From Bacteroidota bacterium (GTDB lineage Bacteria > Bacteroidota > Bacteroidia > UBA8524): 64,000 bases of DNA. Below are positions 34,720 through 43,594 of this stretch, piece by piece. Under the pieces are notes generated by a model. That model searched no databases and had not been told where the DNA came from. It was given only the letters and a program-made list of their open reading frames with translations. The DNA lies in the NCBI GenBank assembly GCA_006226545.1, contig SBGR01000071.1:1-64000 (forward strand), read 5' to 3'. The stretch's first letter is position 1, and the number at the start of each line of letters is the position of its first letter. The translations under genes and the position numbers were made by a program.

Positions 34720-36597
34720 TTATTTGAAACTCATAAAACCGTCGATTGACCGCAGAAAGCCAAATTCTACAAAAGCAGCGGTGGTACCTTTTTCTAATTC
34801 TGAATTCAGCTTTCCTCCGCGTATTCCTGAATACCAATACTTTGGATAATAGTTGAAGTAGAAATTAAAGTGTCTTTCTTTTTTCCAGCTAAGTGAAAGT
34901 CCATTTATTGGATTTGACCATCCCTCTCCACCTTCAAATTGTCCATTTATTGGATTGAACAGGCCTTGATCGAATCCATTTGGTCTTATTGTTTCTCTGA
35001 TAAAACCAATTTGTATATGGTTTCGAACGAGGTATTTGTTTGGATTCGTGGTAAAATTCAATCCCAAAATAAACCTACTGTAGAGTATTTCAGATCTTCC
35101 TTTTCCGGTTTTTTCTACCTCTAGCGAACGGTAACTTAAGGTGCGGGGTCCAATGCCATATTGCACAAAGGCCTTTGCCGATTTAGCGCCACCGGCTACA
35201 AAGAGCCCCCCATTTGGGGCAGAGGATTGAATTCCGTTGAATAGTGGGCTTGTGCCAAACTTCATATTGAATGTTCCACGAGCCATGAAGTTTTGGTGTT
35301 CAATGCCAAGATTAAAATTTCCTTCCAAGTTTACAGTGAAAGCCGTTGCAGCATCAGTTCCCCGACGGCTAACATTGGTTCCGGATATCATTCCGGTACT
35401 TTCAAATGGGTAGAGAATGGGTGCCACCGTCCCTGAATAGCCGAAGTCTAGGTTTAGAAATAGCTGCCACTCTTTTGTTGGATTATAGACGGATTCACTT
35501 CCGTATACTTTTCCCATATTTCGATAAATAAACCCACCCAAATAGTAAAGCAATCCTGCCGTAGCAGCGGTAGAGGCAATTGCACGTTTTTCTTGGTAGT
35601 CTATTGCATTTTCTTTCCACTCATCGTATGCGGCCTGTCTGCGCTCTGCTTCGGTTTGAGAAGTTGAGGAGTTACCCGCACTATTGGTTTGTTGCGATGT
35701 GCTCGCTGTGCTGTTGGGTGGAATGGTGCTGGATTTTGGATTGTCTGTAGTAGCTGAATTCGCCGTAGTATCTTGAGGTTTTGCGGTTTGACTTGAGTCT
35801 GTTTTTTGACTGGTTTTTTCGCGTTGCTTTGTTCTAAGCGAGTCGATTTTTGCCTGTATTTCTTTGCTGGGTTTCAGTGCATCGGCTTCCTTGTATGCTT
35901 GAATTGCTTCGTCTAGTTTACCGGCTTTTTCTAACCTTTGTGCATTTGAAATGGCAGCTTGATAGGCTTGTTCTTTCGCTTGTTTCAAGCGTTCCTGTTT
36001 CAAGAGATTATCCAGCTTTATGGCCCATGAATTATCCCTGATTTTGACTGCTTCAACCGCTGTAATTTGAACGTTAAAGTCCTTGATGAAGAGGTTAATG
36101 TCCGATTTGTGTTCCGGCTTTAACCCTTTGCTTCCAAATACTCCGGGCAAAAGAATGGTATGTTCAAGCTCAGACTGTCCTTGATGTAGGGTGAGGTAAG
36201 AACTAATGCTAACGGTATTACCGGTTTCAGGGTCTTTGTAGTTTCCGCTCAGTTTAAAATCGATACTGTAATTGGCTTCGATGCCGTAATCAGCTAGTTT
36301 ATGAACTGAATTAACGCCTGCCTGGTTTTTCGCTAGCACAGTGTGTTGTTTATCCAGGGTTGCCGTAATCCGTACCTTCAGATCTCCCACCGGAAGACTT
36401 AAGGGTTGAATATCGATATTCCAAAAACCAACGTAAGGTGAAAGACTAACCAGTTCACACTTTTCACATTTGGCTTGGGGAGCGAGTTTTAGGAGCTCCT
36501 GGGTTTTAGCACTTACAAAGAGCTTAGATTGTGATTTGGCTTGACTGCCAAAGCCAATAATTACCAAGCAGAGTATCAGAAATTTCAGTGGGTTCAT
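34720..36597 (-). CDS. Secreted envelope protein with TPR-like segment and beta-rich C-terminus
   Basis: 625 residues. Signal peptide (LKFLILCLVIIGFGSQAKSQ). About 25-190 is a beta-rich domain with a pair of Cys residues (CEKCE) near residue 45. About 195-260 is helical and TPR-like (KAGKLDEAIQAYKEADAL). About 265-325 is a Ser/Thr/Gln/Asn-rich linker. About 340-625 is rich in alternating aromatic and polar strands and ends in Phe (SIDGFMSFK), reminiscent of an outer-membrane barrel. I do not recognise a family. Gene order places it between a two-component pair and a LuxR-type regulator, each of which could control it. Its upstream gap (36598-36715) has only a degenerate -7 box and a CCCCA/TGGGG hairpin. 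Confidence 0.7.
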   Translation of the reverse strand: MNPLKFLILCLVIIGFGSQAKSQSKLFVSAKTQELLKLAPQAKCEKCELVSLSPYVGFWNIDIQPLSLPVGDLKVRITATLDKQHTVLAKNQAGVNSVHKLADYGIEANYSIDFKLSGNYKDPETGNTVSISSYLTLHQGQSELEHTILLPGVFGSKGLKPEHKSDINLFIKDFNVQITAVEAVKIRDNSWAIKLDNLLKQERLKQAKEQAYQAAISNAQRLEKAGKLDEAIQAYKEADALKPSKEIQAKIDSLRTKQREKTSQKTDSSQTAKPQDTTANSATTDNPKSSTIPPNSTASTSQQTNSAGNSSTSQTEAERRQAAYDEWKENAIDYQEKRAIASTAATAGLLYYLGGFIYRNMGKVYGSESVYNPTKEWQLFLNLDFGYSGTVAPILYPFESTGMISGTNVSRRGTDAATAFTVNLEGNFNLGIEHQNFMARGTFNMKFGTSPLFNGIQSSAPNGGLFVAGGAKSAKAFVQYGIGPRTLSYRSLEVEKTGKGRSEILYSRFILGLNFTTNPNKYLVRNHIQIGFIRETIRPNGFDQGLFNPINGQFEGGEGWSNPINGLSLSWKKERHFNFYFNYYPKYWYSGIRGGKLNSELEKGTTAAFVEFGFLRSIDGFMSFK

Positions 36598-36715
36598 GGG
36601 CTGTGGGTTTGCTTAGAACGTTTGTTTTTTAGCGATGAAAAAATGCGAATTCCTATTCACAAAGAACGTAGACCAAATGGCGAAGTTCAATCCCCATTTT
36701 GGGGGATATTGATTG

Positions 36716-37516
36716 TTAAAGGATGCCTGATTTAACACAATGAACAAGCAATTCAGCTGTATTTTTAACCTCTGCTTTTCGAAGGCAATTTTTCCGGTGA
36801 CTTACCACTGTTTCTGCAGATATATTGAGGTTTTGAGCAATTTGCTTTGAGCTCAAACCCATTCCCAACAACTTGATAATCTCAATCTCTCTATGGGTAA
36901 ATTGCGTAGTCTGAATGATCAGTGAATGCGGAACATAGTTATCAAAGACATTATCAGCATAGACATCCAAATTAACCAAGGATGCTTGACCGTTTAAGCC
37001 GATAAATGAGAGCCGGCGGTTGCTTTCGGCAGCGAGGTGGCTAATGTCGGTTTGACAGCCAAAGACTTTAAGCAAAGAACCATCTGGCGAGGTTTTGATG
37101 GTAGTTGTTTGCAATAACAGGTGCTTGTATTGCCCATTGCTGGCACGCACCCGAATGCTATAACAAATCTTGTAATTCACCATGTTTTCAGGTGCAATGC
37201 AGTTTTTCAAGAAATAGGCAACCAGGTCTTCGCAGCGCATGAAGAAATCCAAATCTTCCGGGTGTATGCTGTCGAGGTAAAGGTTTACGGTTAGATCTGT
37301 ATTTTCAATTCCAAGAATGGCTTTTGTTCCTTCGCTAACCCCTTCAAAAGTGAGCGTAGGAGAATCAATTACGTAGTAGAAATACGGTCCGGGGCAAAAT
37401 AGGTTAGCGATGAGCTCTGCATACTTCTTTTGCTCTAGCTGTAGCGATTGCTTTCCTAGATAACCGTTATGCGACTTCCAAATGTCAATTACATAATCAT
37501 GTGATTCTTTCATCAC
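36716..37516 (-). CDS. PAS-LuxR type transcriptional regulator
   Basis: 266 residues. The N-terminal 185 contain a PAS-like sensor with TFEGVSEGTKAILGIEN, DSIHPEDLDFFMRCEDLV and VRASNGQYKHLLLQT, ending in a PAC-type VFGCQTDISHL. The C-terminal 60 are a LuxR/GerE helix-turn-helix: HREIEIIKLLGMGLSSKQIA and NISAETVVSHRKNCLRKAEV. This is the Bacteroidota class that pairs a PAS domain with LuxR output and has no receiver. It should bind DNA in response to an intracellular ligand. A weak hairpin (36692-36704) lies after its stop. Confidence 0.9.
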   Translation of the reverse strand: MMKESHDYVIDIWKSHNGYLGKQSLQLEQKKYAELIANLFCPGPYFYYVIDSPTLTFEGVSEGTKAILGIENTDLTVNLYLDSIHPEDLDFFMRCEDLVAYFLKNCIAPENMVNYKICYSIRVRASNGQYKHLLLQTTTIKTSPDGSLLKVFGCQTDISHLAAESNRRLSFIGLNGQASLVNLDVYADNVFDNYVPHSLIIQTTQFTHREIEIIKLLGMGLSSKQIAQNLNISAETVVSHRKNCLRKAEVKNTAELLVHCVKSGIL

Positions 37517-37664
37517 TTACTCCCTGAGGCTTTCGAAAATAGTTATTTGTGCCCATACATTTCATAGATAATGGGATTGTTTCAAGTAAAAAGTAGTCTT
37601 ACAGAAGACTTTAAACGAAGAGTGAATCTCGATTAAGCTAACTTTATTGTCCTCCAACAAAGCC

Positions 37665-37672
37665 TATATTTG
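37665..37672 (+). promoter_or_regulatory. -7 box directly before pssA
   Basis: TATATTTG, perfect TAnnTTTG, only 5 bases before the TTG start of pssA. The remainder of the 161-bp gap from the LuxR gene shows no other feature. Confidence 0.45.
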
Positions 37673-37677
37673 CAGCC

Positions 37678-38397
37678 TTGAAAGCAATCACTCAGGCTAT
37701 ACCGCATGCATTTACGTCCGGCAATTTACTGTCGGGTATCTGTGCCATCCTCGCCATCAGCAGCAAGGAATACGAATTGGCAGCCTACTTGGTGATGTTT
37801 GCCGGCTTACTGGATTTCTTTGATGGCTTTCTAGCGAGGCTATTCAAGGTGAGTGGCGATTTCGGTAAACAGCTGGATTCCTTGGCCGATGTGGTGAGTT
37901 TTGGCGTGGTGCCGGCTTATATGCTCTATTCCATCGCTTCCGATTTAACCCAATGGCCTTTCAATGCACCGGAGAATCAGCATTGGATTCGTTTTATGCC
38001 CTTGATGATTGGCGTTTTTTCGGCTTTGCGCTTAGCGAAGTTTAACCTGGATACGCGTCAGGCAACCGGGTTTATCGGTCTGCCCACCCCGGCCAATGCC
38101 TTTTGGATTATCTCCTTGCCTTTTCTGTTGGAATCGCATGGCGAGGTGGTGTTCCCAATTATTAAAAACCTTTGGGTTATCGGTGGTTTTACGGTTTTAT
38201 CTTGCTTCTTGCTTGTGGCTGAAATTCCGCTCTTCTCACTCAAGGTGAAAGGATTGGGCTGGAAGGAGAATAAATGGGTTTATATTTTCCTGATTGTTTG
38301 CCTTGTTTCATTGCTCCTGCTTAAGTTTGCAGCACTGTTTATACTAATACCCCTTTACATAGTCATTTCATTGTTTATCAATCTTCTGAATAGATGA
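37678..38397 (+). CDS. pssA: CDP-diacylglycerol-serine O-phosphatidyltransferase
   Basis: 239 residues with about six membrane helices. The CDP-alcohol phosphotransferase signature DG-x2-AR-x8-G-x3-D-x3-D is read in FDGFLARLFKVSGDFGKQLD followed by SLADVVSFG. It makes phosphatidylserine, the substrate of Psd. The start is TTG at 37678; the first membrane segment (HAFTSGNLLSGICAI) would be lost from any later Met. A -7 box 5 bases upstream predicts an almost leaderless mRNA. Its stop overlaps the purS start (ATGA). Confidence 0.95.
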   Translation: MKAITQAIPHAFTSGNLLSGICAILAISSKEYELAAYLVMFAGLLDFFDGFLARLFKVSGDFGKQLDSLADVVSFGVVPAYMLYSIASDLTQWPFNAPENQHWIRFMPLMIGVFSALRLAKFNLDTRQATGFIGLPTPANAFWIISLPFLLESHGEVVFPIIKNLWVIGGFTVLSCFLLVAEIPLFSLKVKGLGWKENKWVYIFLIVCLVSLLLLKFAALFILIPLYIVISLFINLLNR

Positions 38398-38648
38398 ATT
38401 ATTTCGTAGAAATCAACATTATGCCGCACAAGGCATTGCTAGACCCACAAGGTAAAGCCGTATCCAATGGATTACACAGCATCGGTTTTTCGGCCTTAGA
38501 CAATGTACGTGTTGGTAAACACATCACTTTTGAGGTAGAAGCTGCATCAGCGCAAGACGCTGAGAAAATGGCTGAAGAGGCCTGCAAAAAACTCCTCGCT
38601 AACCAAGTGATGGAATACTTTGAAATCAAAGTAAGCGAGCCGGCCTAA
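38394..38648 (+). CDS. purS: Phosphoribosylformylglycinamidine synthase subunit PurS
   Basis: 84 residues. The PurS pattern is clear: an N-terminal strand VEINIMPHKALLDPQGKAVS, then GLHSIGFSALDNVRVGKHITF and a closing helix ending KLLANQVMEYFEIK. PurS bridges PurL and PurQ in de novo purine synthesis. It sits here away from any other pur gene, coupled to pssA by a 4-bp overlap and to the M28 peptidase by a 1-bp overlap, so partner subunits must be elsewhere. Confidence 0.93.
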   Translation: MNYFVEINIMPHKALLDPQGKAVSNGLHSIGFSALDNVRVGKHITFEVEAASAQDAEKMAEEACKKLLANQVMEYFEIKVSEPA

Positions 38649-39901
38649 TGCGCATTCTTCTGCTTCTACTCACCTTGAGTTTCTTGGCTCCGAGCCGGGC
38701 ACAAGATAGTAGAAGAGAAGAACTGAAAAAGCTCTGCACCGAATTCGACGGCAGAGGCTACGTTAACAATGGCGCGTGGAAGGCTTCGGCCTATATCGCT
38801 CAAGAATTTGAAAAAGCAGGACTGAAGCAGCTCCCTAACCAAGGGTGGTTTCAGTCTTTTTCTTTTCAGGTGAATACCTTTCCCGGACATTGTCGCGTGC
38901 AATTTGGCGACTCCCTTCTTAAACCGGGTTCCGATTATTTGATGAAAGCCACCAGCCGTGGCATCAAAGGAAGCTTTGAGGTACGTTATATTGGCGCCTC
39001 CGACTTAACCAACGATTCAGCTTGGAACGCCTTAATAACAGCTAAACTCAAGCGAAATTTCCTGTACCTGGATACCATGACTTTGCCCGATGAGCTGAGT
39101 CAACGTCGCTATAAGCTGCTGGAGCGAAACCATACCGGATCAAAAGGTATCATCATCCGCTCTAAACGCAGACTGATCTGGACGGTTGGTCGGGAGCAGG
39201 CAAGCTTTACCACCATTGAAGTTGCCGAATACATTGGTTATTCCTCCAGCATCGATTTGCTCATTGAGAACAAGCTGGAGAAAAAATACCCCATCCGCAA
39301 TGTGATGGGCATGGTGCCGGGCACGCGTCAAAAAGATAGCTTTTTAGTGATTACAGCCCACTATGATCACCTTGGTAGAATGGGCAATGAAACGGTTTTT
39401 CCCGGCGCAAACGACAATGCCAGTGGTACCTTGATGATGCTGGAGTTGGCGCGTTATTATGCAAAAAATCCACTTCCGTACACTGTGGTATTTTTGGCCT
39501 TCACCGGCGAAGAAGCAGGCTTGGTAGGCTCCAAGTATTTTGTAGAAAACAGTCCGGTAGACCTTAAACAGATTCGCTTTTTAATGAATCTAGACCTGGA
39601 AGGAACCGGCGAAGATGGCGCTACCATCGTGAACGCTACCTTGTTTGAAAAAGAATACGAATTACTCAAATCGCTCAACCAAAGCGATTCTTTACTCAAG
39701 GTGATTCAGCGAAGGGGTGAGGCTGCTAATAGCGACCATTATTGGTTCACCAAAGCCGGCGTCCCTTCTTTCTTTATGTACCAGATGGGCAGCTATGCAC
39801 ATTACCATGATCCGGGCGATAATTGGGACATCCTTCCGCTTTCGCATTTTGACCCGACCATGCGTCTGGTGCAGCAATTTTTTCTGAAATTAAGCGAATA
39901 G
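38648..39901 (+). CDS. Secreted M28 family aminopeptidase
   Basis: 417 residues. Signal peptide (RILLLLLTLSFLAPSRA). The di-zinc M28 core lies in about 235-400: VITAHYDHLGR (His), PGANDNASGT (bridging Asp), FTGEEAGLVGSKYF (catalytic Glu and Glu ligand), MNLDLEGTGED (Asp) and HYHDPGDNWD (His). All five ligands are present, so it should be an active peptidase, probably periplasmic or released. The region before the core is beta-rich and unassigned. It overlaps purS by 1 bp. Confidence 0.93.
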   Translation: MRILLLLLTLSFLAPSRAQDSRREELKKLCTEFDGRGYVNNGAWKASAYIAQEFEKAGLKQLPNQGWFQSFSFQVNTFPGHCRVQFGDSLLKPGSDYLMKATSRGIKGSFEVRYIGASDLTNDSAWNALITAKLKRNFLYLDTMTLPDELSQRRYKLLERNHTGSKGIIIRSKRRLIWTVGREQASFTTIEVAEYIGYSSSIDLLIENKLEKKYPIRNVMGMVPGTRQKDSFLVITAHYDHLGRMGNETVFPGANDNASGTLMMLELARYYAKNPLPYTVVFLAFTGEEAGLVGSKYFVENSPVDLKQIRFLMNLDLEGTGEDGATIVNATLFEKEYELLKSLNQSDSLLKVIQRRGEAANSDHYWFTKAGVPSFFMYQMGSYAHYHDPGDNWDILPLSHFDPTMRLVQQFFLKLSE

Positions 39902-39912
39902 CATTTGCCCAC

Positions 39913-39943
39913 TTGAGTACAAGTGAAATCTATCGTACCTTAG
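39913..39943 (+). promoter_or_regulatory. Promoter of the GH3 family gene
   Basis: TTG (39913-39915), 20-nt spacer, TACCTTAG (39936-39943), 7 of 8 to TAnnTTTG. The ATG at 39951 is 7 bases beyond, so the leader would be very short. It overlaps the end of the 49-bp gap after the M28 gene. Confidence 0.5.
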
Positions 39944-39950
39944 CAGGGTA

Positions 39951-41495
39951 ATGGCACTGTTTTCCTCCTTCCTTTCGTGGTATTTCCGCAAACGTATGCC
40001 GGAACTGGATGCAGCTGCTTTGCAGGCCGAAAACCAGCAAGAGCAGATGTTGCTCGACATGTTGCAGGAAGCGCGGAATACGGAATGGGGAATGAAGTAC
40101 GACTTCAAATCCATTAAGAACTATACCGATTACCGAAATCGATTTCCGGTGGCCGATTACGAAACCTTTAAGCCGTATATCGAACGGAATATGCGGGGAG
40201 AGCAGAACTTGCTCTGGCCTAGTGATATCAAATGGTTTGCTAAATCATCCGGCACCACAAGCGATAAAAGTAAGTTCATTCCGGTGAGCTTTGAATCGCT
40301 AGAAAAGACACATTTTCAAGGTGGGCGAGACGTGCTAACCATGTATTGCAATGCCGTTCAAAATACAGAAATCTTCAGTGGCAAAGGCCTGGTGATAGGC
40401 GGAAGCCATTCGGTTAATAACTTCTCAGAGAAATCCTTCTTTGGCGATCTCTCCGCCGTGCTCATGTCGAATACGCCCTTTTGGGTGGAGTTTCTGCGTA
40501 CGCCGGATAAATCCATTGCGCTGATGTCGGAATGGGAAGAGAAGATTGAAAAAATGGCTTTGGCTACCGTTAACGAAGACGTTACCAATATCTCCGGGGT
40601 GCCTACTTGGACTTTGGTTTTAATTGAGCGATTGTTTGAGATGACGGGCAAACGCGACTTACGCGAAATCTGGCCGAACTTGGAGTTGTATATCCACGGC
40701 GGGGTGAGCTTTGTACCGTATAGAGAGCGCTTCAAGCGATTGATGCCGAGCAGCGGAATCCAGTACATGGAAACCTACAATGCATCTGAAGGGTTCTTTG
40801 GTATTCAAGACGACTTGAGTCGAGATGATATGCTGTTGATGACCAATTACGGCATCTTCTACGAGTTTGTTTTAGCAGAAGAGATCTGGTCTGATAACCC
40901 GAAAACCTACCCGCTTTGGGAAGTAGAGAAAGACCGCAATTACGCGGTGATAATCACCACCAACGGGGGCTTGTGGCGTTATATCCTCGGAGATACCATA
41001 AAGTTTACAGACACAAACCCATACCGCTTTAAAATCACCGGTAGAACCAAATTGTTTATCAATGCCTTTGGTGAAGAGCTGGTGATTGAAAATGCCGAGC
41101 GTGCCATTGCCGCCGCCTGCGCAGAAACCAATGCCATTGTGAGCGATTATACCGCGGCACCGCGCTTCATGTTAGAAGGAACAGATGCCGGCCATGAGTG
41201 GCTGATTGAGTTTGAACAGCATCCGGATAACCTGCAGAAGTTTGGACTCATCCTCGACGAGACACTCAAAAGCGTTAATTCAGATTACGAAGCCAAACGT
41301 TACAAAGACATCGCTTTAAAAGCACCGATTGTGCGCCACATGCCGCAAGGCACGTTTAAAAATTGGTTGCGCGAACGCGGGAAATTGGGTGGGCAACACA
41401 AGGTGCCACGCCTCTCTAACGACCGTAAGATTATTGAAGATATTCTTCGCCTTCACTCTACCGAAGGCGTAGATGGCTTGGGTATCGATCTGTAA
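39951..41495 (+). CDS. GH3 family acyl-adenylating enzyme
   Basis: 514 residues. GH3 (auxin-responsive promoter family) motifs: ATP motif I FAKSSGTTSDKSKFIPVS, motif II YNASEGFFGIQDD, and motif III region YRFKITGRTKLFINAFGEE. The family belongs to the adenylate-forming (ANL) superfamily. In plants it couples amino acids to hormones; in Bacteroidota the substrate is not known. It is cytoplasmic, with an ATG and a near-leaderless promoter. The last 43 bases overlap, in opposite orientation, the end of the GT-C protein gene at 41453. Confidence 0.9.
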   Translation: MALFSSFLSWYFRKRMPELDAAALQAENQQEQMLLDMLQEARNTEWGMKYDFKSIKNYTDYRNRFPVADYETFKPYIERNMRGEQNLLWPSDIKWFAKSSGTTSDKSKFIPVSFESLEKTHFQGGRDVLTMYCNAVQNTEIFSGKGLVIGGSHSVNNFSEKSFFGDLSAVLMSNTPFWVEFLRTPDKSIALMSEWEEKIEKMALATVNEDVTNISGVPTWTLVLIERLFEMTGKRDLREIWPNLELYIHGGVSFVPYRERFKRLMPSSGIQYMETYNASEGFFGIQDDLSRDDMLLMTNYGIFYEFVLAEEIWSDNPKTYPLWEVEKDRNYAVIITTNGGLWRYILGDTIKFTDTNPYRFKITGRTKLFINAFGEELVIENAERAIAAACAETNAIVSDYTAAPRFMLEGTDAGHEWLIEFEQHPDNLQKFGLILDETLKSVNSDYEAKRYKDIALKAPIVRHMPQGTFKNWLRERGKLGGQHKVPRLSNDRKIIEDILRLHSTEGVDGLGIDL

Positions 41496-43594
41496 ACGAA
41501 ACCCGGCGTAAAACGCATGCCATTCGCATCAAATGCGTAGTTATATCCCGACTTATACAACTTAAGCAAATAAACCTCTGCCGGAAATACCTGATGACCT
41601 CCGGTGAGCAGGTAAACCTGAACCTTTCCCTCGTATTTTCGGTTTTTCAAAACAATACGTGCTTTACCGTCTACCACATTGTCTGTTAGTCCGGTTAGCG
41701 GAAAACGTTCACTGCTGCCATCGGCATATTTGAGTTCTAAGCGTTGGTTACGAAACCCGTCGTAATTCGCGCTTACCCAGAATGCCAAGTCTAGGCTGTC
41801 TGAATGGGCTTCAATATCGCATAACCAAGTAGGTTCTAAGCTCACATGAGGGATGGATGGAATACTTGACCAAGTTTCTGCTTCTAAGTTCGCTAGATTG
41901 CTTGGAGCACTTTTGAGCGGTAAAAAGAGCGAATCGTTTAAGGTCCTTGGGATGTTCTGTTCCTTCAGACTAGCCATTGCCGCCGCATTGCTGTGAACAT
42001 AGTCATAGGCGTCTGCCTTGTCTTTCCAATCCAATAATTCCGTTATTCGGTTTGTATAATGCGGGTGACGAAGAATGAACCAAGGCGTTTTCAAATCCAT
42101 CAACGGTCCGCTGAGGTTATGGAACAGCTCCAATTGTTCCATGCTCTGGCTCACAGAAACACGGCTGAGCAGGGTTCCGAACGTAGGGCTTCCGCTTTCC
42201 ATACTCAATAAGAGAGTAGGTTCGGCCATGAAATTTTCCAAGGTCGGGCTGCCTAAGTTCTCAGAACCCACATGAAAGAAAGGCAAAGGGAAGATTACTT
42301 CATCCGCTTTGATTTCGGCTGACAAGGCTTCCAGTTTCTCTCTTGGGAATCCGGTATGCTGATCCACTTTATTCAGGTAAAGCAATCCTTCAAAACTCAT
42401 GATAACAATGGCTAAAACCGCCAGCACCAGGCCGGGGATCTTTCTACGTCCGGCCAAGTGAAGGAACAAGAATATGTTGAGGCAATAGAAGAATACCCAG
42501 CTCAATCGGCCAAGGCTTCTAAATTGCTTGAGGGGTCCGGCCAATCGGGCTACCCAATCGATGTCCATGGCAAACGGGAATGTTGCGGCAAAGAGAAAAA
42601 CCAGGAATCCGGCCAGTAAAAAGCTATTGCCCAAGGTGAAGGTTCGGTTTTCCTTTTTGAGGAGTTTGAATCGGGTGATAAGGAAATAAACAAAGTAGGC
42701 CGCTGCTGGAAATCCGGCATACGAAAGTGCTTCAAACGTAACAAACCGAACCTTCAATTGCTGAAACCAAGCATAGTCGGCACAGTTGTAATAGGGTAGA
42801 AATACACCTTCCCAATTGGCCATAAACTCTTTCATGCCATAAGGTGCTTCCGGCCGATCTACCGCATGATCAGTCAACTTGAGCCATAGCATGTAAAGCA
42901 CGAAAGGAGCAATCACCTGAATGCCGGTATGCAGCCCTAGACTGAGCCAGCTGATGCGTTTTTTACGGAGTTGTTCAATGAGGTAAAAAGCCAGGATAAA
43001 CGCCCCTCCAATCAGAAAATAGTAGAGGTGCAAGCCAATGGCGGTGAACATCGCTAGAAAGACCCATAGACTTCTTTTGGGAGAAGGCTTATGTGTGAAG
43101 AGGTAAGCCACATAAATGATCCAAGGAAGCAAAAAGGTATAGGCTAAGGCATAATGTCCGGTAAAGCGAAGGGTTTGCGGGCTAAGCAAGGAAATGGCTA
43201 CCGCGGCGAAGAGGCTGGTGCCCCGGGTGAGTCCAAGCCGAATAAAGAGCTTACATAGAATCCAAGCACTCAAGCCAATGCCCAAAAGCATGATGAGGTT
43301 GAGGATTAAGATGCTCTGATTGCCGGGTCCCGGAAGTACCCAAAGCAAGGCACTTAAAAGAGGCTGGCCGTCTGTAAACACAATGTGCTCACCGTAGGGA
43401 TATGACATGCCGCCAAACTTGTTGAAACTGCTGTCGTATTCCTGGTGGTAGGCTACGGTATAGTAGTTTTTGATGCCGTCTTCGTGAAAGCCTAAGAGGT
43501 AGTTGTTTGGATCAGACAGTTCATTTCCATAGAATAGGCTGATCAGCAAAGTGCTAATCACAAAGGAGAGGAAGGGAGCTCTTAACAGCAACAT
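41453..43594 (-). CDS. Large polytopic GT-C-like membrane protein
   Basis: 713 residues: about eleven membrane helices in the first 450, then a soluble C-terminal domain of about 260 that is beta-rich and probably periplasmic. The first external loop has acidic motif LLGFHEDGIKNYY and YPYGEHIVFTDGQPL, the placement used by GT-C transferases for lipid-phosphate sugar donors. No family is certain. It is last in a four-gene operon (45679-48726, 44336, 43594, this gene) and overlaps the GT2 gene by 1 bp. Convergent overlap with the GH3 gene is 43 bp, so no terminator can lie between the two. Confidence 0.7.
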   Translation of the reverse strand: MLLLRAPFLSFVISTLLISLFYGNELSDPNNYLLGFHEDGIKNYYTVAYHQEYDSSFNKFGGMSYPYGEHIVFTDGQPLLSALLWVLPGPGNQSILILNLIMLLGIGLSAWILCKLFIRLGLTRGTSLFAAVAISLLSPQTLRFTGHYALAYTFLLPWIIYVAYLFTHKPSPKRSLWVFLAMFTAIGLHLYYFLIGGAFILAFYLIEQLRKKRISWLSLGLHTGIQVIAPFVLYMLWLKLTDHAVDRPEAPYGMKEFMANWEGVFLPYYNCADYAWFQQLKVRFVTFEALSYAGFPAAAYFVYFLITRFKLLKKENRTFTLGNSFLLAGFLVFLFAATFPFAMDIDWVARLAGPLKQFRSLGRLSWVFFYCLNIFLFLHLAGRRKIPGLVLAVLAIVIMSFEGLLYLNKVDQHTGFPREKLEALSAEIKADEVIFPLPFFHVGSENLGSPTLENFMAEPTLLLSMESGSPTFGTLLSRVSVSQSMEQLELFHNLSGPLMDLKTPWFILRHPHYTNRITELLDWKDKADAYDYVHSNAAAMASLKEQNIPRTLNDSLFLPLKSAPSNLANLEAETWSSIPSIPHVSLEPTWLCDIEAHSDSLDLAFWVSANYDGFRNQRLELKYADGSSERFPLTGLTDNVVDGKARIVLKNRKYEGKVQVYLLTGGHQVFPAEVYLLKLYKSGYNYAFDANGMRFTPGFVYRSIPKPSTPSVE

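Noticed and set aside
36691-36706. Terminator downstream of the PAS-LuxR gene
   Set aside because: Only a CCCCA/TGGGG hairpin without a U run, so termination is not supported.
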